NCBI GenBank assembly: GCA_045538175.1
Contig: JAZSQZ010000024.1
Coordinates: forward strand, 1-26,034
Direction: 5' to 3'
DNA from: JAZSQZ01 sp045538175
GTDB taxonomy: Bacteria > Bacillota > Clostridia > Christensenellales > UBA1242
DNA length: 26,034 nt
In this document: positions 7,691-15,099 of the stretch, piece by piece
Layout: each line of letters starts with the position of its first letter
Position numbering within the stretch: the first letter of the stretch is position 1
Notes under the pieces: model-generated
The model's database searches: none
Told to the model about the DNA's origin: nothing
What the model saw: the letters and a program-made list of their open reading frames with translations, nothing else
Program-made: the position numbers and the translations under genes

Positions 7691-7725
7691 GTTAGTATTT
7701 TATAACAATCTAACATTTATTACAA
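7691..7725 (-). promoter_or_regulatory. marR-cysS promoter with candidate MarR operator
   Basis: On the minus strand TTGTAA (7725-7720), 17 bases, and TAAAAT (7702-7697). An inverted repeat GTTAG-N14-CTAAC (7691-7695 and 7710-7714) spans the spacer and the -10, where a bound repressor would block transcription. Confidence 0.5.
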
Positions 7726-7755
7726 GTAAAAACTTGCACAAAAAAATATTATTTT

Positions 7756-8787
7756 TTACCAACGGTTTTGAACCTTTTCTGCAAAGCCAAGCATATTCTT
7801 AACTTTGATAACTTTACCGTCATCTAAAACTGCCTTGCCTGTGAATTTTCCAAAAACTTGGTGTTGATTGCTACATATAACTAAAACATTTGCATTTGAG
7901 TGTCTATCAATAATAGGCTCAAACTCCATTTCAAATCTCTTGTCGCTTGAAGTAAAAGTCCATTTTGACAAAAAGTCGTCCTTGCCGTTTTTTGTGGTTG
8001 GAATATTAAACTTAACATCTTCGATTTTGTGCGCAACGCCATCATAAAACAACATATTTTCGCTTGCAGCACTTGTATCGCCAAAACCATAGCCGATGTT
8101 GAAACCAAAAACCTTGCCATCGATAATTTTGTGACCTGCACCCCAATACCAAGTGTTTTTGTAAGTCCAAACACCCCTGCCCCAATCTAAAAGACCTAAG
8201 GTGTCTTCTTCGTTAAAGATAATTTCTTCGTCTCCTAGAGAAACTTCGCCCCTTGCTCTTATGCCAATAATTTTTTGATTGTAATAAAAGTGACCCCTTT
8301 TTTCAAAAGGTGTTGCAATAACCATACTTTCCTTTGGCTCGTTTGTAAGTTTAAAATAACCCCTAAAGTCTTTTTTATCTTTAAAGTTTTTAAGGTAAAC
8401 TGACAAAATTCTTTCTTTGCCATCATTTTGAAATCTTATGTCGATGTTTTTGTTTTTAAAGCAAACATCTCCAACTTTAGATGTTGAAGGGAAATTTGTT
8501 TTTCCCATAGGCATAAAATTCATAATGCTTTTTGTTGTTTCTTTTTTTTCTTTAAAGTCAATCAAGCTTACGCTATGAAGACCCATATAACTATTATCGT
8601 CAATAGTTAAGGCAACAGCATAAGCGTCGTTATAGACTAGATAATAATCCCACTCTTTTATCCTTGTTTTTCTTACAGCAACTTTGCTTCTGTCATATTG
8701 CAAAAGCATTGTTTTTGAATAACCTATTTGTTTTAAGTTGCCGTTTGCATCAAGCAAATCATCTGGCCTTACGATTTCGTTTTGCAT
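7756..8787 (-). CDS. DUF2804 family protein
   Basis: This 343-residue soluble protein matches the DUF2804 family by overall pattern. It opens with the two-Asp 'RPDDLLDANGNLKQIGYSKT', has the central 'NEPKESMVIATPFEKRGHFYYNQKI' and the later 'LGLLDWGRGVWTYKNTWYWGAG' and 'GFNIGYGFGD'. These Trp/Gly-rich strands suggest a beta-sandwich related to lipocalin/CrtC-like hydratases. No biochemical role is established for this family that I can name. AGGAG overlaps the stop of the upstream NUDIX gene, so the two are cotranscribed. There is no strong terminator downstream. Confidence 0.85.
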   Translation of the reverse strand: MQNEIVRPDDLLDANGNLKQIGYSKTMLLQYDRSKVAVRKTRIKEWDYYLVYNDAYAVALTIDDNSYMGLHSVSLIDFKEKKETTKSIMNFMPMGKTNFPSTSKVGDVCFKNKNIDIRFQNDGKERILSVYLKNFKDKKDFRGYFKLTNEPKESMVIATPFEKRGHFYYNQKIIGIRARGEVSLGDEEIIFNEEDTLGLLDWGRGVWTYKNTWYWGAGHKIIDGKVFGFNIGYGFGDTSAASENMLFYDGVAHKIEDVKFNIPTTKNGKDDFLSKWTFTSSDKRFEMEFEPIIDRHSNANVLVICSNQHQVFGKFTGKAVLDDGKVIKVKNMLGFAEKVQNRW

Positions 8788-8795
8788 AAAAACTC

Positions 8796-9359
8796 CTAAA
8801 AATTGTTTTCTTTAATTTTTGCGATTAACTTTTTATAAACAGGTATCATATGTTTTTCAGTAGACTTTTCAATCAACTCGTCAAAAGTCAACCAACCAAT
8901 CTTACTGTTTTCGTCTGGCAAAATTCTAATCTCTTCACTTTCGTCTGCTTCAATAATATAAGTACAGTTTAAGTGCAAGTGTGAGGAAACAAATTTGCCT
9001 CTTTTTATGTGAGAGTGCACACAAAGAGCATCAACTGCTGCAAGAGAGCCCAAAACCTTAATGTTTTTAAGGCCGGTTTCTTCGCCTGTTTCTTTTTTTG
9101 CAACATACTCAAGGTCGCTATCTCCATCAGCATGACCACCGACCCAACACCAAGAGTTATAAATATTGTGATAAATACATAAAACTTTTGTATGCTCTTT
9201 GTTTATGATAAACGCAGAAGAGCAAAAGTGACAAACAGTGTTATCTCTTGTCAAAACATTATCATATTTATCAATGCAATCAAGAAACATCTTTTTGTCC
9301 ATTTCTTCTTGCTCGCAAGTAGGTTTATAGTTTTTTATTTCTTCGATAAAATTTGCCAT
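8796..9359 (-). CDS. NUDIX hydrolase
   Basis: This 187-residue protein hydrolyses, by family, a nucleoside diphosphate linked to another group; the substrate is unknown. The Nudix box lies near residues 74-96 (GHADGDSDLEYVAKKETGEETGL). The metal-binding Glu residues of the E-x-x-E-E portion are present. The first conserved Glu of the box is Ser and the Arg is Lys, variations I associate with the GGHADGD-type subgroup rather than with inactivation. AAAGGA precedes the ATG. An extended -10 (TGCTATACT, 9389-9381) sits just upstream, with its -35 inside the preceding terminator. It heads a two-gene operon with DUF2804. Confidence 0.9.
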   Translation of the reverse strand: MANFIEEIKNYKPTCEQEEMDKKMFLDCIDKYDNVLTRDNTVCHFCSSAFIINKEHTKVLCIYHNIYNSWCWVGGHADGDSDLEYVAKKETGEETGLKNIKVLGSLAAVDALCVHSHIKRGKFVSSHLHLNCTYIIEADESEEIRILPDENSKIGWLTFDELIEKSTEKHMIPVYKKLIAKIKENNF

Positions 9360-9389
9360 TTGTTTTTCCTTTACAAAAATAGTATAGCA

Positions 9390-9427
9390 TAAAAAAGAAT
9401 TTACTAAAAAGCAAATTAGTAAATTCT
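9390..9427 (-). terminator. Terminator of the YbaK gene, overlapping the next promoter
   Basis: A perfect 11-base stem (AGAATTTACTA at 9396-9406 with 9417-9427), ten-base loop, then six T on the minus strand. The T run lies within the promoter region of the NUDIX gene. Confidence 0.85.
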
Positions 9428-9439
9428 AAATATTTTTAT

Positions 9440-9904
9440 TCAATTTTTGCCAACATCTATAAAGCCGGCTGCCAAAGATATCTTTTCTAACTCGTCTATG
9501 GTTAGGCCTATTGCACTGTTACTTGTGCCACAAGCAGGATAGACAATATCAAATCTTTTTAAAGATTCGTCAAGATAGGTTACAACCCCTTCGTTTACAC
9601 CAAATGGGCAAACCCCACCAACTGCGTGACCAACAAGAGTTTCAACTTCGCTAAAGTCTAGCATTCTTGCCTTTTCGCCAAACTGTGCTTTATATTTTGC
9701 ATTATCAACTTTTGTGTCCCCTGCAAAGACAATTAAGATAACCCCTTCCTTTAATTTAAAAGATAAGGTTTTTGCAATTCTTTCAGGTTTGCAGTTTAAA
9801 GCCTTTGCTGCAAGTTCAACCGTTGCAGAACTTACATCAAAAAATTGTATATCGTTTTCTTTTCCAAATTTTTCCAAATGTTTTCTTGCTTTATCTAGTG
9901 ACAT
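9440..9904 (-). CDS. YbaK/EbsC-family aminoacyl-tRNA deacylase
   Basis: This 154-residue single-domain protein removes a wrong amino acid from tRNA in its characterised relatives (YbaK, ProX). Family landmarks are RIAKTLSFKLKEGVILIVFAGDTKVDNAKYK (with the conserved Lys), then the glycine motif VGHAVGGVCPFGV, and late YPACGTSNSAIGLTIDELEKIS. This pattern fits the Cys-tRNA-Pro or Pro/Ala editing group, and the substrate cannot be told from sequence. AGGAG lies before ATG 9904, with promoter TTGTAA-N16-TAGAAT just upstream (9954-9927). It forms a single-gene unit. Confidence 0.88.
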   Translation of the reverse strand: MSLDKARKHLEKFGKENDIQFFDVSSATVELAAKALNCKPERIAKTLSFKLKEGVILIVFAGDTKVDNAKYKAQFGEKARMLDFSEVETLVGHAVGGVCPFGVNEGVVTYLDESLKRFDIVYPACGTSNSAIGLTIDELEKISLAAGFIDVGKN

Positions 9905-9926
9905 AATCTTCTCCTAAACGAGAGCT

Positions 9927-9954
9927 ATTCTATCACAAAAACAAAAACTTACAA
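9927..9954 (-). promoter_or_regulatory. Promoter of the YbaK-family gene
   Basis: On the minus strand TTGTAA (9954-9949), 16-base spacer, TAGAAT (9932-9927), placed 22 bases before the ATG with AGGAG between. Confidence 0.5.
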
Positions 9955-9964
9955 AACAAAATTC

Positions 9965-10540
9965 TTACTTTAAAAGCACAGGTTGAATTTGCTCGTGTTT
10001 TAGGGCACACAAAATTGTTTCTTCAATCATATCATAGTCAGCAATTAAAGACTTTGGTTTCTTTGTTGCGTCGTCTTGACCAAAAGGCACAAAATAAACA
10101 TTTTTGGTTGACATAAGTGTTGCAAGGTTTTTCATATTAAGACCTAGGGCATCGTTACTAGAAACAGCAATAACCAAAGGTTTGTTATTTCTTAAATGTG
10201 CCTTTGCAACCATGGTTGGAGCCGTATCTGTAATTGCATTTGCAAGTTTTGATAAGGTGTTTCCAGTACAAGGTGCAACAACCAAAATATCTATCATGCC
10301 TTTAGGGCCTACAGGCTCAGCACCAACAATTGTATCAATCGGAGTTTTACCTGTAATATCTTTTACATTTTTATAAAAATCTTTAGCACTACCAAACCTT
10401 GTATCCGTGTTTTTTACAGAATAAGACAATATTGGAAGTATGTCGTACCCTTTTTTAACTAGGTCCTTTAACACAAGCAAAATTTTCTCGTGTGTGCAAA
10501 ACGAGCCGGTTATTGCAAAACCAACTTTAATTTTTGTCAT
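9965..10540 (-). CDS. dpaB: Dipicolinate synthase subunit B
   Basis: This 191-residue protein (also named SpoVFB) is the flavoprotein-type subunit of dipicolinate synthase. The enzyme converts dihydroxy-tetrahydrodipicolinate (or its dehydration product) to dipicolinate in the mother cell during sporulation. Landmarks are VGFAITGSFCTHEKI at the N-terminus, then TIVGAEPVGPKGMIDILVVAPCTGNTLSKLANAITDTAPTMVAKAHLRN and VIAVSSNDALG, the typical UbiX/flavoprotein-like fold. ATG 10540 was chosen because the conserved MTKIKVGFAITGS begins there. GGGGGA lies upstream, within the dpaA end. It overlaps dpaA by 14 bases in another frame, so the subunits are coupled. Confidence 0.95.
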   Translation of the reverse strand: MTKIKVGFAITGSFCTHEKILLVLKDLVKKGYDILPILSYSVKNTDTRFGSAKDFYKNVKDITGKTPIDTIVGAEPVGPKGMIDILVVAPCTGNTLSKLANAITDTAPTMVAKAHLRNNKPLVIAVSSNDALGLNMKNLATLMSTKNVYFVPFGQDDATKKPKSLIADYDMIEETILCALKHEQIQPVLLK

Positions 10541-11297
10541 AATCGTTTTCCCCCATAATACTTTCATAAACCAACTTTCCAGCACTAAAAGCCGAATATT
10601 TTTGTGGAAGTGCTGGCGAAAAAAGATACTCAAAACCAAGTTTTTTAGTATCGTCTAAACATTTAACAGATGCCGTTTCTATAAAAACTGTTTTAGGGTT
10701 TATTTTTTCTATTACTTCATCTCCTATTATTCTTGCAGGAATTGTGTTAACAATAACGTTAAACTTATCAATATCCCTTAAAAACCCATTTCTATAGTAG
10801 CACTTGCTGGATAAAAGATAATAACTAGGAAACTTTATAGGATTATACGACACAATTGCAAAGTTAACACCTAAGCCCTTTAAAATGCTAGCCATAGATT
10901 TTGCAATCCTGCCACCACCCAAAATCAAAACAGAAGAGTCAAAAATACTTACGTCTGTTTTTTCTAAAATTATTGCGAGCACACCTTCAGCCGTAAGGTT
11001 TGCATTTTTTACGGTAAAGATTTCGTCTTGCATCAAGTTTTTAATTTTTATCTTTTTTTTCTCTAAAATTTTTAAGTATTCTTCACTTAGGTTTCCACAA
11101 ACAACAACGATACCTTTAGGCAGATTTTCTATTTCTTCTTTAGTAAACTTCTTTGCAGGCGAAAAAACAACCATATCGCCCCTTTTTATCTCCTGTATTT
11201 TTAAAAAATCAAAGTCGTAAGCTAAGTATCCATTTTTTATTAGCAATTCTTTTAAAACTTGATTTCTTTTGTCCACAGTATCAACAAAGTATTTCAC
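10527..11297 (-). CDS. dpaA: Dipicolinate synthase subunit A
   Basis: This about 256-residue protein (also SpoVFA) holds an N-terminal divergent region, then a Rossmann dinucleotide domain from residue about 120 (SSVLILGGGRIAKSMASILKGLG). Next come NVIVNTIPARI and the late VFIETASVKC...FSPALPQKYSAFSAGK, all aligning with the Bacillus protein. It is shorter than the Bacillus subunit (about 297), mostly in the N-terminal half. GTG 11297 is preferred because GGAGG sits 8 bases upstream. A more upstream GTG (11312) would add five residues. Upstream, CAC-N17-CATATCG slightly resembles a sigma-K promoter, as in Bacillus, but is one position off. Confidence 0.9.
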   Translation of the reverse strand: MKYFVDTVDKRNQVLKELLIKNGYLAYDFDFLKIQEIKRGDMVVFSPAKKFTKEEIENLPKGIVVVCGNLSEEYLKILEKKKIKIKNLMQDEIFTVKNANLTAEGVLAIILEKTDVSIFDSSVLILGGGRIAKSMASILKGLGVNFAIVSYNPIKFPSYYLLSSKCYYRNGFLRDIDKFNVIVNTIPARIIGDEVIEKINPKTVFIETASVKCLDDTKKLGFEYLFSPALPQKYSAFSAGKLVYESIMGENDYDKN

Positions 11298-11355
11298 AAA
11301 TTTTTCCTCCACCCTACACGATATGTAAGAATTAAAATTAAAGTGAATTTGTTTT

Positions 11356-11384
11356 TTGTAACAAATTTAAAAAAACGATAATAC
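11356..11384 (+). promoter_or_regulatory. Promoter of the ATPase-aspartokinase operon (leaderless arrangement)
   Basis: TTGTAA (11356-11361), 17 bases, TAATAC (11379-11384), with ATG at 11393. The predicted transcript starts within two bases of the start codon. Divergent from dpaA. Confidence 0.45.
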
Positions 11385-11392
11385 CTTGTAGT

Positions 11393-12385
11393 ATGGAAAA
11401 CATCAAACATTATTTTTTATCATCAAACTCTTGCTTTGGTTTTTATAACAATTATAAATTTCTAAATTCTACCAAAACCCCATCTTTTACCTATATATTA
11501 AAAGGTGGCCCTGGCACAGGTAAAAGCACCTTTTTAAAAACAGTTGGAAAACACTTTTTAAAACTAGGATATGCTATGGAATTTTTTCACTGCTCGTCCG
11601 ACCCACAAAGTTTAGACGGAATAAGGATTGTAGACTTTAATATTTCGATTGTTGATGGCACATCTCCACACGAAATGAATACAAATATTCCACTAATTGA
11701 TAGCAAAATCTTGAACCTTGAACAATTTATAGACAAAAAAACTGTTGAAAACACAAAGCAAATCAAACAAAACATACAAAAAAAGAAAGACCACTACGCC
11801 CTTGCATATAAAACACTAAAGGCTGTGGGTGCAGTTTTTGATTTAGACCTAGACAAAGAAGAAAAACAAACAACAATAAACAAGACCGTAAGAAAACTTT
11901 TGCGCGACTTAAACCTTTCTGCAAGGCGTATTAAAGGCGAAAATAGGCAAATGTTTTTAAGTAGTGTTGGAAGCGAGCAAAACTTTATAAAACAAAACAA
12001 TTACCAACGAATAATTACACTTAACTTATCCACAAATTATGCTTCAAATGTGCTTAAAACTCTTAATTTAGAAATAACAAAAAAGGGTTACGATACAACT
12101 TCTATATTAAGTCCACTAAACCCAAATATTGTAGAGGGAATTATTATAAATCGCAGAAACACAATGTTGTGTGCAAAAACTTTAACTTTGCCACCTTGTG
12201 CGTGTTTAAAACATAGCGATATGCTAGACACACTTTTAGGCGAAGCAAAAACACACCTTGACCTTGCCATAAAATATCACAAAAAAACTGAAAAATATTA
12301 TACAAAAAATCTAAACATAAAAGGAATAAACAACCTTATAAAAAACACTATATTAGAAATAGAAGACAAAATTAAATCAATCTAA
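11393..12385 (+). CDS. PRK06851-family P-loop ATPase
   Basis: This 330-residue protein has a Walker A motif GGPGTGKST at residues 38-46. The family-specific HCSSDPQSLDG (about 66-76) and IVDGTSPHE (about 87-95) follow. This matches the uncharacterised two-domain ATPase family known as PRK06851. Family members usually repeat the nucleotide-binding domain. Here the corresponding second region (about residues 203-260, RIITLNLSTNYASNVLKTLNLEITKKGYD) keeps the layout but lacks a GK[ST] loop, so it appears degenerate. No Shine-Dalgarno sequence is seen. It is cotranscribed with the aspartokinase (15-base gap) and faces dpaAB, which suggests a sporulation-linked role, but no function is established. 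Confidence 0.8.
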   Translation: MENIKHYFLSSNSCFGFYNNYKFLNSTKTPSFTYILKGGPGTGKSTFLKTVGKHFLKLGYAMEFFHCSSDPQSLDGIRIVDFNISIVDGTSPHEMNTNIPLIDSKILNLEQFIDKKTVENTKQIKQNIQKKKDHYALAYKTLKAVGAVFDLDLDKEEKQTTINKTVRKLLRDLNLSARRIKGENRQMFLSSVGSEQNFIKQNNYQRIITLNLSTNYASNVLKTLNLEITKKGYDTTSILSPLNPNIVEGIIINRRNTMLCAKTLTLPPCACLKHSDMLDTLLGEAKTHLDLAIKYHKKTEKYYTKNLNIKGINNLIKNTILEIEDKIKSI

Positions 12386-12400
12386 ACAAAGGAAATTTAT

Positions 12401-13567
12401 ATGTTAATTGTAGAAAAATATGGTGGCTCGTCTGTGGCCACAACAAATCAAATTAAGGATATTGCAAAACACATAAAAGAAGAAGTTTTGCGTGGCAACA
12501 AGATGGTTATCGTTGTAAGTGCTATGGGCAAAACAACAAACAATCTTATCGCCTTATCAAAAGAAATCACATCTTCTCCAAACAAACGAGAAATGGACCG
12601 ACTTATGTCAACAGGCGAATTGCAATCAATCTCTCTTTTATCAATCGCCCTAAACGATATAGGCATAAAGGCAGTTTCGCTTTCTGGCGAGCAAGCAGGA
12701 ATTATGACAGACGAAAATTTTTCGCACGCCTTTATAAAACAAATTGACATAAAAAGAGTACAAAAATATTTAAACCAAAATGCAGTTGTAATTGTTGCAG
12801 GTTTTCAAGGAATAACAAAAAAGGGCGAAATCACAACACTCGGGCGTGGGGGCTCGGACACAACTGCCGTTGCAATTGCATCTGCACTTGGGTGTAGTTG
12901 CAATATCTATACAGATGTTTTTGCAGTATGTACAACCGACCCTAAACTGTACCCTAGTGCAAAACGACAAACCAAAATCACCTTTGACGAAATGATGGAA
13001 CTAGCCGTTGGTGGTGCTAAAGTTTTAGAAACAAGAAGCGTAGAACTTGCAAAAATTTATAACGTGAATTTGTATCTTGGAAAGAGTTTAGAAACAGACA
13101 AAACAAAAGGAACTTATATTATGAGCAAAAAGAATTTTGAAGACGTGGTTGTAACAGGTGTTGCAGTAAAAGAAAATATGGTAAGTGTTACAGCAACCGA
13201 AACAGACTTTAAAAACATAAACAGCAAAGTTGAATTTTTAAAAAACAGGAATATCGAATTTTTATCTATCTTAAATCAAGGAGAAAAAACACTACTTTCT
13301 TTTGTTATACCAAGCACAGATATTGAAGAAGTAAAAAACACTTTTTTAGACGGCATTGAAGTTAGGGATTCTTTAAGCAAAATAACAGTTGTTGGCACAG
13401 GTCTTGCAACTCACTCAAAACTTGTTGTTGATATGTTTTGTGAACTTACAAAAAACAATATAACAGTTTTTAATATGTCCTTATCAGAAATCTCAATTTC
13501 TTTTACCATTGATAAAAACCTTACAAACAAAACAGTAAACATTTTGGCACGACTCTTCTCTTTATAG
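12401..13567 (+). CDS. Aspartate kinase
   Basis: This 388-residue enzyme phosphorylates aspartate, the first step towards lysine, diaminopimelate and dipicolinate. The N-terminus VEKYGGSSVATTNQIK (canonical KFGGTSV), the mid-domain TLGRGGSDTTAVAIA and the TDVFAVCTTDPKL region are standard. The C-terminal about 140 residues form two ACT-like regulatory domains (VTGVAVKENMVSVT... and ITVVGTGLATHSKLVVDMF...). The size resembles Bacillus DapG rather than fused aspartokinase-homoserine dehydrogenases. AAGGA lies 9 bases before the ATG, 15 bases after the ATPase stop. Location next to dpaAB suggests it feeds dipicolinate. The regulator (diaminopimelate, lysine or threonine) cannot be told. Confidence 0.93.
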   Translation: MLIVEKYGGSSVATTNQIKDIAKHIKEEVLRGNKMVIVVSAMGKTTNNLIALSKEITSSPNKREMDRLMSTGELQSISLLSIALNDIGIKAVSLSGEQAGIMTDENFSHAFIKQIDIKRVQKYLNQNAVVIVAGFQGITKKGEITTLGRGGSDTTAVAIASALGCSCNIYTDVFAVCTTDPKLYPSAKRQTKITFDEMMELAVGGAKVLETRSVELAKIYNVNLYLGKSLETDKTKGTYIMSKKNFEDVVVTGVAVKENMVSVTATETDFKNINSKVEFLKNRNIEFLSILNQGEKTLLSFVIPSTDIEEVKNTFLDGIEVRDSLSKITVVGTGLATHSKLVVDMFCELTKNNITVFNMSLSEISISFTIDKNLTNKTVNILARLFSL

Positions 13568-13588
13568 CGACCACGCAGTCGGGATATA
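13568..13588. repeat. Palindromic element after aspartokinase
   Basis: CGAC-CACGCA-GTCG (13568-13581), flanked by TATA on both sides, forms a short imperfect hairpin directly after the stop codon. A related degenerate copy, CGACCACCAAGTCCATAT, lies at 13762-13779. Function unknown. Confidence 0.35.
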
Positions 13589-13624
13589 ATATATAATCAA
13601 AACAAAACACAATATATAAAAATA

Positions 13625-13660
13625 AAAAACAAAAACATAATTAAGCCTGTTTTTGTTTTT
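13625..13660 (+). terminator. Terminator of the ATPase-aspartokinase operon
   Basis: A 13-base A/C-rich stem (13625-13637) pairs with 13648-13660, with a ten-base loop and T-rich end. The stem is almost wholly A-T but long. Confidence 0.6.
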
Positions 13661-13691
13661 ATTATTTATTGTGCAATCATATATATGTTTT

Positions 13692-13710
13692 ACCGAACGG
13701 ACAGTTCGGT
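13692..13710. promoter_or_regulatory. Operator-like palindrome with no linked regulator
   Basis: ACCGAAC-GGACA-GTTCGGT is a perfect 7-base inverted repeat. Its sequence and spacing resemble TetR-family operators. It also could act as a weak hairpin. No TetR-type gene is present in the window. Confidence 0.35.
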
Positions 13711-13802
13711 TTTAGTTAAACCCCTTTATTTTAAAGTTAACTATACTATATGTATTTTTGCCGACCACCAAGTCCATATCAATAAACACATATCAAATCA
13801 AC

Positions 13803-13834
13803 AAAAAAAGAAAGTTAAAAAACTTTCTTTTTTT
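13803..13834. terminator. Terminator of the flavoprotein-deaminase operon
   Basis: A perfect stem AAAGAAAGTT/AACTTTCTTT with AAAA loop. It overlaps the stop codon of the deaminase gene on the minus strand. Confidence 0.8.
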
Positions 13835-15098
13835 ATCTTATTCTTTCTGCAACTTCATTTGCTTTTTTGATGATTATTTCTTCGTCTATATTGATGTTTA
13901 ACTTTCCATCTTCGTACAAGATTTTACCATTTACCATTGTAAGATAAACATCACTTGATTTTGCTGAATATACAAGATTTGATAACAAATTGTGCTCAGG
14001 TTGCATATGTGGTTTTTTAGTGTCAATCAAAATTAGGTCTGCTTTTTTGCCAACTTTGATTTCTCCTATATCATCAAAGCCAACTGTTTTTGCCCCATTA
14101 ACCGTTGCCATTTTTAAAACATCTCTTGCAGAAACAATATCCGGCTTATATAAGTTAACCTTAGACAAAGTTGAAACCAAAAACATTTCCTTAAACATAT
14201 CAAGACTATTGTTGCTTGCAGGTCCATCTGTACCGATTGAGATATTTAGGTCTTTGTTTTGCATTGCAAAAATAGGTGCAATACCACTTGCAAGTTTTAT
14301 GTTTGATGAAGGACAAGTGACAACATCAACATCATAATCTTTTAAGATTTGCAAGTCATCTTTATCCATATGTACACAATGAAAACACGAGCACTTTCTA
14401 TCAAAGAAACCAAGTTGCTCTAAATATTGTGGTGGTGTAAGTCCATTATTTTTGACTGTGCAATCACCAACTTCTTTAAGCGTTTCTGATAGGTGTGTTG
14501 CCATAGGAAGATTTTTCTTTTTGGCATATGCAACAAGTTTTTCAAATTTTTCTTCACTGCAAACACCGACAGAGTGGCAAGTTACAACAGGTTCAATCAA
14601 TGGCGCTTTTGAAATTGCTTCATACTGCTCGTCCATATACTTTTCGTCCAACCTATCACCTGTTAAAAAACCAAGTGCAATTCTTGCTCTCATACCGGTT
14701 TCATTGAGTGCTTTTAAAATTGCGCCTTCGTGAAAATAGTAATCTTGAATACAAGTTATACCTGCCCTTAAATATTCACAAACAGCAAGCATTGTGCCCC
14801 AGTAAATATCATCATAGGTCAACATTTCTTCTCTTGGGAACATATTGTCAAAAAGCCATTCTTGCAAATCAACATCATCTTTAACACCCCTTAGGACTGT
14901 CATAGCAGAGTGAGCATGACAATTTACAAACCCTGGGGACAAAACATTTCCGTTAACATCGATTTCTCTGTCAACTTCGCCTTTGTAAGTTTTTCCAACA
15001 AAAGCAATCGTATCATCTTCGACCAAAACTTCGCCAAGCCTATAACCATTTTCTTCGTCTAGGTCTAAAATTCTAGCATTTTTAAATAGTATTTTCAT
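13833..15098 (-). CDS. mtaD: Amidohydrolase, 5-methylthioadenosine/S-adenosylhomocysteine deaminase type
   Basis: This 421-residue metal-dependent amidohydrolase fits the MtaD group. Metal ligands are HAH at residues 61-63 (GFVNCHAHSAMTVLRG). Further motifs are VVTCHSVGVC, ATHLSETLKE, HCVHMDKDD and ISIGTDGPASNNSLDMFKEM. The GTDGxASNNxLDM block is characteristic of MtaD/SsnA-like deaminases. The expected reaction turns MTA or SAH adenine into hypoxanthine. The small beta-sandwich from both ends is complete. It starts one base after the upstream flavoprotein stop (TAA A ATG), with GAGG in the preceding codons, so the two are tightly coupled. Exact substrate is uncertain; guanine or cytosine deaminases share the fold. 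Confidence 0.85.
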   Translation of the reverse strand: MKILFKNARILDLDEENGYRLGEVLVEDDTIAFVGKTYKGEVDREIDVNGNVLSPGFVNCHAHSAMTVLRGVKDDVDLQEWLFDNMFPREEMLTYDDIYWGTMLAVCEYLRAGITCIQDYYFHEGAILKALNETGMRARIALGFLTGDRLDEKYMDEQYEAISKAPLIEPVVTCHSVGVCSEEKFEKLVAYAKKKNLPMATHLSETLKEVGDCTVKNNGLTPPQYLEQLGFFDRKCSCFHCVHMDKDDLQILKDYDVDVVTCPSSNIKLASGIAPIFAMQNKDLNISIGTDGPASNNSLDMFKEMFLVSTLSKVNLYKPDIVSARDVLKMATVNGAKTVGFDDIGEIKVGKKADLILIDTKKPHMQPEHNLLSNLVYSAKSSDVYLTMVNGKILYEDGKLNINIDEEIIIKKANEVAERIR

Positions 15099-15099
15099 T

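Noticed and set aside
8796..9359. Inactive NUDIX protein because of the altered Nudix box
   Set aside because: The three metal-binding Glu residues are present; the differences at the first Glu and the Arg look typical of a subgroup rather than damaging.
10541..10639. N-terminal extension of dpaB to 10639
   Set aside because: It lies within dpaA in another frame and precedes the conserved start MTKIKVGFAITGS, which has its own Shine-Dalgarno site.
13685..13870. 61-residue plus-strand open frame in the noncoding region
   Set aside because: It crosses the palindrome, a hairpin terminator and the end of the deaminase gene, has no ribosome binding site and no recognisable sequence.
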